17,792 bases of DNA from Pinguiococcus pyrenoidosus. Taxonomy: Eukaryota; Sar; Pinguiophyceae; Pinguiochrysidales; Pinguiochrysidaceae. The position numbers were made by a program, and so were the translations under genes. The DNA lies in assembly GCA_019677205.1 (NCBI GenBank), contig JAAMXY010002435.1, forward strand, positions 1 through 17,792, written 5' to 3'. Shown here one piece after another: positions 1 through 6,232 of the stretch. The notes beneath the pieces were generated by a model, which was given only the letters and a program-made list of their open reading frames with translations, was not told where the DNA came from and did not search any database. Within the stretch, counting starts at the first letter, position 1; every line of letters begins with the position of its first letter.

Positions 1-25
1 ATATGATTCCAGCTTTTTGCGCGGA

Positions 26-112
26 TTTTTTTGGGCGTTTTTTTTTGCTTTTTTGGTTTTTTCGTTTTTTGTTTTTTTGGTTTTTTGGGCGTTTTGTTTT
101 TTTGGCTTTTTT
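26..112. repeat. T-rich low-complexity tract
   Basis: About 87 bases made almost wholly of T runs (5-10 long) broken by G, GG, GGGC or C. It starts roughly 90 bases past the stop codon of the exonuclease-helicase gene, so on that gene's strand it reads as an A-rich stretch in or just after the 3' untranslated region. It could influence 3'-end formation, or be plain slippage-prone sequence. No AATAAA signal is visible between the stop codon and this tract. Confidence 0.6.
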
Positions 113-202
113 CTCGATCGGCGCCTCAAAACCTGCAGAGAGAGCTACACAGCGCTACAGAGCTAGCTTACGCACTCGGACACCAGATCCACCGTCCGTC
201 GA

Positions 203-3200
203 TCAGTCCTCCCGCTTCCACTCGGTGTCCTGATCCATATCCTCGGGAGTGTCTTCCGGCGTGTTGCCGTCCTCCTCAATCCCCATCATTGCCCTCATTA
301 CCTTCTCCTCGTGGGTTTCGTCGAAGTCACACCCGGTGTACGCATCGTATAGCTGACAGTACTCCAGCATCTTGCCCCAGTACCTGTCCTTCGCGAGCAG
401 CTCCGGGTTGCCGACGATGACCAGCGCGGCCTTGGCACGGGTAACGGCCACGTTGTAGCGCTTGGGGTTTCGCAGGAAGCCCAGCGAGTGCTTCAGGTCC
501 TGCGCGATGTACTCTTCCGAGCTTCGCACGGTGCTGATGATGATCAGGTCTCGCTCTTGGCCCTGAAAGGTCTCCACCGAGCCGACGTCGATGTGGTCGA
601 AGCCCTTCTTTCGTAGCAGCTTCCGCAGCTTGGTAACCTGCTTGTGGTAGGGTGTGATGATGCCGACGTCCGTAAAGTCTCTTTTGTTAAGAAGACGACT
701 GCGCTCAAAGGCCGACTCGACATAGCTAAGGACGACCTCCGCCTCGGAGGCGTTGAACCAGGAGGGCGAGTTACCTTCCTTCTGGTTCTTGCCCATCACG
801 CCGTGGAACACAATGGGGAAGCTTTTGTTGACCAGCATCTCCCAGGGCTTGGGCTGAAGATAGGCGGACGTCTGCATCTCGTCCGCGCACTTCTCCAGGG
901 CACCATCGTAGAACTGCAAGTTCGGCAGCCCCAAGATGCATTCGTGAGACCGATAATTCTGACTCAGCATGGTTATCAGCGAGGCGTCGAAGCGCCCGGC
1001 GGCGTCCCTCTGGTACATTTCCTCCTTGAGAATCATGCGCTCCAGAAGCGGCATGCCCAGATGCGCTTGCACGGCCGGCAGTCGAATGATGGGACCGAGC
1101 TGCTTCGGGTCGCCGCAGAGGACCAGCCGCCCCGTGTCTCGCTTCAGGAGCCCAACGCAGGATGCGAGGACTTCTGGCTCCGTCGCTTGAGACGCCTCGT
1201 CGAACATGATGAAATCGAAATGCTCCTTCGGGAGGCCGTATCCCCACAACTTCGACGCCGTGCCACAGGTACAGGCAACCACCTTGAATTGCTCGAGGAC
1301 GAAGCCACGCTGCCCCGTCGGGGGCAGATACCACTCATTGGAGGCGTCCAGGTTCGAATAGTAGAGGACCGACGCCTTGATCCTGCTGACGTCCCGGGAG
1401 TATGCATTGAAGCGAAGCATTTCACGGCGCTGCAGCGTGCCGGAAAGGCGCTCGACGAGAATATCCACAGCGTCATTGCTCGGCGCGACGAGAAGCACCT
1501 TCTTCAGGGGCTGCAGGCGTGTCACTGCTGTGACGCATGCCACCACTGTGGTGGTCTTTCCCGTGCCCGGCGGGCCCCAGATGACGTACGGTGCCTTCTC
1601 TGTACCGGCCACGACGGCCACGACCGCCTGTTCCTGAAGTGCGTTCAGGTTCCTGCGGACCACGCCAGATCGCGGCCAACGGAACTCGGACGAAGCCCGG
1701 CGTAGTCCAGTCTCTGCGCCGGTGCGCCTGGGGAAGATGACCCGCCTCCACTCGTGTTCCGTGACTCGATCTAAGGCGTTGTGGATGGTGCACAGTTGAG
1801 CGCGGGGGTAGGTGAAGCGGACCTTGAACGTCTCTGCAAGCCCGACGGGCTGGCGCCACCTCGCGCTGATGAGGATGCTGCTCTCGAAGACCTGGTGCGT
1901 ATAGGCCCTGCACGTTTCTCCTCGCCCATTGGTCACGAAGACGGCATCCCCGCGCAGCACCGACGGACGCTTCTCAGCCAGCCCAGCGACCTCAAGCTCG
2001 TACAGATGCTCCCCACGTCGACGTAGCAGGGCATTCTCCATGTTGTACGCGAGGATGTCAATCGCCATCTTCCGCTCCTCGGCAAACATCATCGCCTGCC
2101 AAAAACCTTTGTAATCGTCCATGTCGATGCCGCGCGCAAGCGGTTGCGCGGTCCACTGGCCGACGAGCTCCGGCAACTGAAACGGTCCAGCGTCTGCAAA
2201 TTCCATGGGCATGCCGTACCACGCGAGACGGCGCTGGTAGATATCAGAGCTGCGTGGAGGGGGATCTCCTTGGGAATCTGCGCGTACGTACTGCTGCAGG
2301 TCCCTTCTCAAAAGGATCTTGCGCTTCGCGGGCTCGGAGGCAGCGAGAATCTTTCGATCTTCGTCTCCGAGGTTGGACACTTCCGCGCGGAGGACTCGAG
2401 TGATCCTGAAGCATCCGAAGTTCAGCACCACCCGGAAGTAGGTCAGGCCCAAGCTTGCCTGCCTGCTGATGACGCAGTTCTTGAAACGCATCACAACGCA
2501 GTCATTCGCCTTAAGCTTGACCATCCCTTCGAGGACGCGGCCATTGTCAGTTGGGTCCAAGAACTCCACATCAAAGTTGCCGCGGATGCAGTCATATCCT
2601 CGCACTTTCATGCTGCCTCGCACCACCTCGGTGGCCTGAATCACAAAGTCCTGTTGCACCACCCTTCCGGGGCGTGCCTGAATGGTCATGGAAGGGGTGA
2701 TCTCGATGGGACGGAGAGACTCGCCGGGCTGCTCCGCAGCGCGCCGCTCTTCCGCAAACATAGACCGCACGCTGCGTTGCAAGAACTCACCAGCGGCCTC
2801 CTGCTGCATCTGTTGAATCTGCTGCTTCTGCTGCATCTGCTGCTTCTGCTGCTTCTGCTGTTTCTGCTGCTTCTTCTTCTTGGGCCGCTTGTCGCCACGC
2901 GCAAGCCTCATGACGTCATCTCTGGGGGTATCCGCAGGCTTGCCCATCTTCACGAAGCAGTCCAGCAAGAAGAAGACGTCGAGAGCGCTGTACTCGATGA
3001 GGCAAAGGTCAATTTCGTCTTTGAGAAACAGCGTCGGATCCTGGCGGATCTGGGCCTTGAACCAGTCCTTTAGGTAATTCCGACCGGCGCAGCCCCATGC
3101 CCCGAGCACTTCGTTCAGGCCGCGAAGCGTCCCCGAGCCATTCTCCCTGCGCTGCTGATCGACTTTTTGGATGTCCACGACTCTCTTCGGAATCAGATCG

Positions 3201-3571
3201 ACCCCTGGAAACTGTCCGTAAAGCGCGCGGAGGTCGTTGTCCATGCCGTGCATGACGATCTTGGCTGTTTGAAAGAGTCGGCGGAGCACTTTGTTTCGGC
3301 CCTCGCGCAGCGACGGCACCTTGTTCAAGTCCAGCACAAACACCGTGTCACAGTAGTCCGAGTAGTCCGTGTACATCTGCATGAGCCGGATCCCGCCATC
3401 GACGCCCTGGGGGCTTAAGTCTCCCTCGAGGTCCAGCGCAATTGCGTAGTTCTGCTTGGCGGCGTGCTCCAGTCGCGACAGCGCACTCTGCGCGCTTCTC
3501 TCGTCGTCACACACTTCCGCGTCGAAGAGAACTCCCTGCGCCTCGTTGCGCATCTCGTAGATGTCGCCCAT
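203..3571 (-). CDS. DEDDy 3'-5' exonuclease fused to MOV10/SDE3-like SF1 RNA helicase
   Basis: A 1122-residue protein with no intron visible. Residues about 41-205 form a DEDD exonuclease domain of the RNase D/WRN/EXD1 type: motif I has D47 and E49 (ALDLEG), motif II has D113 (VMHGMDNDL), and motif III is Y194-S-A-L-D198, which makes it DEDDy. Residues 231-257 are a Lys/Gln-rich linker. Residues about 640-1075 are an SF1 helicase core: Q motif Q646, Walker A GPPGTGKT 666-673, Walker B DEAS 791-794, motif III GDPKQLGP 820-827, motif IV QNYRSH 871-876, motif V VGSVETFQGQERD 996-1008 and motif VI NVAVTRAK 1040-1047. The wording around these motifs (APSNDAVDILVERL, LGFLRNPKRYNVAVTRAK) is that of MOV10/SDE3/Armitage rather than UPF1 or SEN1. 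The C-terminal 30 residues are acidic. The ATG at 3571 has G at -3 and +4. All catalytic motifs are intact, so it should be active. A role in RNA silencing or RNA decay is inferred from the families. Confidence 0.93.
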   Translation of the reverse strand: MGDIYEMRNEAQGVLFDAEVCDDERSAQSALSRLEHAAKQNYAIALDLEGDLSPQGVDGGIRLMQMYTDYSDYCDTVFVLDLNKVPSLREGRNKVLRRLFQTAKIVMHGMDNDLRALYGQFPGVDLIPKRVVDIQKVDQQRRENGSGTLRGLNEVLGAWGCAGRNYLKDWFKAQIRQDPTLFLKDEIDLCLIEYSALDVFFLLDCFVKMGKPADTPRDDVMRLARGDKRPKKKKQQKQQKQQKQQMQQKQQIQQMQQEAAGEFLQRSVRSMFAEERRAAEQPGESLRPIEITPSMTIQARPGRVVQQDFVIQATEVVRGSMKVRGYDCIRGNFDVEFLDPTDNGRVLEGMVKLKANDCVVMRFKNCVISRQASLGLTYFRVVLNFGCFRITRVLRAEVSNLGDEDRKILAASEPAKRKILLRRDLQQYVRADSQGDPPPRSSDIYQRRLAWYGMPMEFADAGPFQLPELVGQWTAQPLARGIDMDDYKGFWQAMMFAEERKMAIDILAYNMENALLRRRGEHLYELEVAGLAEKRPSVLRGDAVFVTNGRGETCRAYTHQVFESSILISARWRQPVGLAETFKVRFTYPRAQLCTIHNALDRVTEHEWRRVIFPRRTGAETGLRRASSEFRWPRSGVVRRNLNALQEQAVVAVVAGTEKAPYVIWGPPGTGKTTTVVACVTAVTRLQPLKKVLLVAPSNDAVDILVERLSGTLQRREMLRFNAYSRDVSRIKASVLYYSNLDASNEWYLPPTGQRGFVLEQFKVVACTCGTASKLWGYGLPKEHFDFIMFDEASQATEPEVLASCVGLLKRDTGRLVLCGDPKQLGPIIRLPAVQAHLGMPLLERMILKEEMYQRDAAGRFDASLITMLSQNYRSHECILGLPNLQFYDGALEKCADEMQTSAYLQPKPWEMLVNKSFPIVFHGVMGKNQKEGNSPSWFNASEAEVVLSYVESAFERSRLLNKRDFTDVGIITPYHKQVTKLRKLLRKKGFDHIDVGSVETFQGQERDLIIISTVRSSEEYIAQDLKHSLGFLRNPKRYNVAVTRAKAALVIVGNPELLAKDRYWGKMLEYCQLYDAYTGCDFDETHEEKVMRAMMGIEEDGNTPEDTPEDMDQDTEWKRED
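2801..2881 (-). repeat. CAG/AAG-type trinucleotide repeat encoding the Gln/Lys linker
   Basis: On the coding strand this is an imperfect run of CAG, CAA and AAG codons with a few ATG and ATC codons, giving residues 231-257 of the exonuclease-helicase (KKKKQQKQQKQQ, then M/I-interrupted QQ pairs). The local register is nine bases (CAGAAGCAG), so length changes by slippage would keep the reading frame. It separates the exonuclease from the helicase module and is likely disordered. Confidence 0.85.
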
Positions 3572-3732
3572 CGCGACTCGAGCGGCGGCTCAGCTGCCGA
3601 AGGTGAGAGAGGCGCACTTTGCGCGAGTGACGCGCGCGCTCCCAAACTATGGCGGATCAAGCAGAGGATTGTTCGGCGGGAGAACCAAGGGGAGAAGAAC
3701 CTTACCTTACGGGCGAGGCGTTACCGGCGTTC

Positions 3733-3897
3733 ATTGGTTGGAGGGTGATTCCTTCTAGCATTTCGACCAAGGGGATACTGCTTTATCCCCTTGTTTCGAC
3801 ATTGGTGATGTGGCTTGATGGTGCCATGTCTGGGACGGGGTCTCCAAGGTCAAGATAACCATTGGTCAAAGAGCTCTCCCTAAGGCACGTGGATTGG
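3733..3897 (-). promoter_or_regulatory. Four CCAAT boxes upstream of the exonuclease-helicase gene
   Basis: ATTGG, which is CCAAT on the helicase gene's strand, occurs at 3733-3737, 3801-3805, 3861-3865 and 3893-3897, about 162-326 bp before the ATG at 3571. All four are in the same orientation. The sites at 3861 and 3893 read CCAATGG and CCAATCC, which fit the extended NF-Y consensus. NF-Y binding to CCAAT in promoters is established for eukaryotes generally; function here is inferred from position and number. No TATA box is evident. Confidence 0.45.
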
Positions 3898-4171
3898 CTG
3901 GACCCGCTCAAGTCATGCAGGAACAGAATTTCAAACTCGACGTTTGCTTGTAGCGTGACAGAGGACGACATTCGCAAGGCAAACCCGGACTATCACGTGG
4001 ATCATCCCGGACTTGCAAGGTCCTTTCAGCGAGCTGCGCCCCGCGACAGGACGACGCTATGCGCAACGAACACAAGTACTTCATGATCCAAGGGCGTCTT
4101 GGGCACGGGTTCTCGCCCCTTCGAACACGTTCCGGGGGATGCTTTGAGGATATGTTGGTGGCTTTCGCTGG

Positions 4172-4227
4172 AACATCAGAACTTCAGAACGTCAGAACTT
4201 CAGGACTTCAGAACTTCAGGACTTCCG
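4172..4227. repeat. 8-bp minisatellite, seven units
   Basis: Seven head-to-tail octamers follow the pattern RACNTCAG: AACATCAG, AACTTCAG, AACGTCAG, AACTTCAG, GACTTCAG, AACTTCAG, GACTTCCG. Units differ at one or two positions and the register never slips. The array is about 430 bp past the 3' end of the ApoL-like gene and 600 bp before the helicase start. Because eight is not a multiple of three, it is not a coding repeat. Confidence 0.9.
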
Positions 4228-4655
4228 ATGTTGGTAACTTCAGACAGTGCACATCGGAGCAAGAGCTGCTTGGTGAGAGACTTGGGGGGGATATGGTGAA
4301 GCGCACGATTGATGGCTGAGAGGGGCGGGGAGAGAGAGCAGCTCTCGTCTTGGCAATTGGGATTCGGTCGGAAGTGAGCAAGGGGCGACGCAGCGCAAAT
4401 GAGACCCTCGACAATCGTTCTTGATTGCTCACACAGCATGCACACGCAGCTTCTGATGGAAGATGCAACCGTACACACTCACCCTCCTTGCCTCGTCGTT
4501 GGCGCTTGATTAGCCACATTTACAGCACGTAGGCCCGTTCCCCACTTGATGATGAGGGAGACTGCATCTTGGAGAAGTCCATTCTTGGCAAGACGGAGAG
4601 CTGTAGGTGCAAAGCGAGGCGTGGCAATGTACTCTCCGAGGGACGATTGACCTTG

Positions 4656-5570
4656 CTACCCAGCCTTGGCTACCGGGTCGTGGTCTTTGATGATCGGAAA
4701 GGTCTCTGCGCCGTGCGCTTTGCGCTGCTGCGACAACCTATTGCGCTCGCTGTTAAAGACGGCATTCAACTCTCGCAGAATGAGGATGGACGACGGCGTC
4801 TCTTCGTTGACGATCGTCATGCCCAAGTCAAGAATCGAAACTGCTGCTCCCACTCCTGCAAGAGAGCTCGTTGCCACAGAAGCTGCCCTACCAACCGGCC
4901 GGAAACGTGACAGCGTACGAAAGATTCGCGAAGGCTCACTGACGTAGCGAGTAGCGTTGGGGCTGCTCAGGGCCTCGGCTCCCTCAAGGGTGACATCGAG
5001 GAGAGCTCGAGCTCTACTTCCATTGATGGAAGTACGGAAAAGGCACCTGGGGTCAAGCATCCCCAACCAGCTTTCTTTGTCCGAGCGCGATCCAAAATAG
5101 GCTGCTTTTTGTCCCTCGTCTCTGCAGTTTTTGAAAACGTCTTCAAATTCCCAGACAAGGAAGTCCCAGAGGGGCTCCACAGCGATGCCTGCTTGCTCCA
5201 ACGCGTCCACCTTGTCCAGCAGAGCCTTCTTTGCCTCGTTGAACAGTCTCCTCACTCGCCATGGATGTACTACTTGTTCAGCAGTAGACACAAGAGCTGT
5301 GGTGCCGAAGGAGACCAGGCCAACGAGCGCCCCAACAGGTGCCAGGGGCGTGAGGAGGAGGCCGAAGCTCGTGGATTCGGCGGCCACGTTGACACCCTTT
5401 GACGCAGCGATGCACCTCCGAGCTACGTTGCACTCCCAGTCTCGCCATTCTACCGTGAACGTGTAAAGGGCCGTGGCGGCGACGCGGAAGTCCCTCAGCA
5501 GCGCATCGGTCGGTGCGTCTTCGCAGGGCAGAGCCGTGGCAATAGGCACCTCGGCCTCGGGGGACATCAT
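4656..5570 (-). CDS. Apolipoprotein L-like small protein (tentative)
   Basis: A 304-residue protein when started at the first in-frame ATG (5570, followed at once by a second ATG; G at -3). The frame stays open up to 5726, but that extension begins with TTG and has no ATG, so it is probably untranslated or an unseen upstream exon. A hydrophobic, Gly/Ala/Leu-rich stretch at about residues 67-102 contains LLTPLAPVGALVGLV and looks like a membrane hairpin. It is followed by an amphipathic Lys-rich helix (about 106-128). A second hydrophobic segment at about 231-257 contains AAVSILDLGMTIVNE and is followed by a charged helix. A Gly-rich hairpin plus a late S-I-L-D-L helix that runs into a polar helix is the layout of the apolipoprotein L family (Pfam ApoL). 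No catalytic motif is visible. It is head-to-head with the pseudo-lipase/GTPase gene, so shared control is likely. The frame is well supported; the family call is moderate and rests on pattern alone. Confidence 0.65.
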   Translation of the reverse strand: MMSPEAEVPIATALPCEDAPTDALLRDFRVAATALYTFTVEWRDWECNVARRCIAASKGVNVAAESTSFGLLLTPLAPVGALVGLVSFGTTALVSTAEQVVHPWRVRRLFNEAKKALLDKVDALEQAGIAVEPLWDFLVWEFEDVFKNCRDEGQKAAYFGSRSDKESWLGMLDPRCLFRTSINGSRARALLDVTLEGAEALSSPNATRYVSEPSRIFRTLSRFRPVGRAASVATSSLAGVGAAVSILDLGMTIVNEETPSSILILRELNAVFNSERNRLSQQRKAHGAETFPIIKDHDPVAKAG

Positions 5571-5875
5571 CGCTGGGAGAGTAGTTCTGGAAGCGGCGTG
5601 GTATGAAGCCGCTCGAAAAAGCTTGGGATATGCTCTACTAGCGGCGCGTAGATGTGCTGGCGCCACTCCGCAGAGAACACTCAGGTCATGCGCAAGGCAT
5701 CTTGCAGGCCTTTCTTGCTTGTTCAACCCTACCGACGCACTCGCTTCGCTCCCTGCGGCGTATCAGCACACGTCGTGGGAAGACCTCAGCCACACACTGG
5801 CTTCACACCGGCCGAAATGCATCACACTTGCTTCCTGGGGGACGTCGACACCGCTGAAGCGCCGCGAGCTCGCTG

Positions 5876-6113
5876 ATTGGGGCCTCCATCGACGATTCGA
5901 GTGTCTTCGGCCCTCTCTACCCAATCGTAGAAGGATATCAGAGCAATTTACATGTGGATCCCAGTAGACCCCAATGAGATCGTCTGCAAGGGTCGCTGAA
6001 GCCCGAAACTCACCAATCAGAGAGCTCAAATTACATCCTGTTGCCTTCCCCGAGCAATGATTGGCAGAATCTCGTCTTGCCCGCCCGTAGAATGCTTGAG
6101 GCTCTGGGCCAAT
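5876..6113. promoter_or_regulatory. Six-box CCAAT array in the divergent promoter
   Basis: CCAAT or its complement ATTGG occurs at 5876-5880 (minus), 5921-5925 (plus), 5971-5975 (plus), 6013-6017 (plus), 6060-6064 (minus) and 6109-6113 (plus). Start-to-start spacing is 45, 50, 42, 47 and 49 bp. Chance predicts about one in the whole 662-bp spacer. Those at 5876 and 6013 read CCAATCAG and that at 6060 reads CCAATCAT, close matches to the NF-Y consensus. The array is 120-357 bp before the ATG at 6233 and 306-543 bp before the ATG at 5570, so it could drive both genes. Confidence 0.55.
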
Positions 6114-6180
6114 AGGGGCGCGTTGTGTGTGGCCTCCCGAGCGACACCGCCCCGCAGACATCTCGCCCGCCTCTCGTGAA

Positions 6181-6216
6181 GATCGTGAGGATCGTGAGGA
6201 TCGTGAGGATCGTGAG
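6181..6216. repeat. 9-bp tandem repeat GATCGTGAG, four perfect copies
   Basis: Four exact head-to-tail copies of GATCGTGAG, with a degenerate fifth (TCTCGTGAA) just before at 6172-6180. The array ends 16 bases before the ATG at 6233, so it lies in the presumed 5' leader of the pseudo-lipase/GTPase gene. The frame is open through it, and a GTG-initiated frame would read it as Ile-Val-Arg repeats, but no ATG precedes it in that frame. Confidence 0.9.
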
Positions 6217-6232
6217 ACTCTCGTCCAGCAAG

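Larger units (their letters stand above)
3572..4655. other. Spacer between helicase gene start and ApoL-like gene end
   Basis: This 1084-bp stretch holds the presumed promoter of the exonuclease-helicase gene at its left and the 3' flank of the ApoL-like gene at its right. Frames present are short and unlike any known family, so no gene is called. It contains four CCAAT boxes (3733-3897) and an 8-bp minisatellite (4172-4227), described separately. A fifth ATTGG lies at 4356-4360. No tRNA-like or transposon-like structure was seen. Confidence 0.6.
5571..6232. other. Divergent intergenic region (shared promoter)
   Basis: These 662 bases separate the starts of the ApoL-like gene (minus) and the pseudo-lipase/GTPase gene (plus). 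They should therefore contain both promoters. Six CCAAT pentamers lie in the central 238 bp, and a 9-bp tandem repeat sits just before the plus-strand ATG. A plus-strand frame at 5473-5967 starts at GTG, runs antisense into the ApoL-like gene and has no recognisable domain, so it is not called. Confidence 0.65.

Noticed and set aside
644-1705. 353-codon open frame on the plus strand
   Set aside because: It is antisense to the helicase core, whose motifs are unmistakable; its own translation has no recognisable domain and arises from the codon bias of the real gene.
2144-3073. 309-codon plus-strand frame with a striking Leu-rich run
   Set aside because: The Leu run is the complement of the Gln/Lys linker repeat in the helicase gene. 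There is no family resemblance, so it is an antisense shadow.
5571-5726. 52-codon N-terminal extension of the ApoL-like frame
   Set aside because: It begins with TTG and has no ATG. It could be part of an upstream exon, but no splice evidence can be shown from sequence alone.
5473-5967. 164-codon plus-strand frame in the divergent spacer
   Set aside because: It starts at GTG, overlaps the ApoL-like gene antisense, crosses the CCAAT array, and has no recognisable content.
6125-6232. 36-codon upstream extension of the pseudo-lipase/GTPase frame with Ile-Val-Arg repeats
   Set aside because: It starts at GTG and has no ATG; in a eukaryotic setting the first ATG (6233, A at -3) is the better start. 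The repeat is treated as leader DNA.
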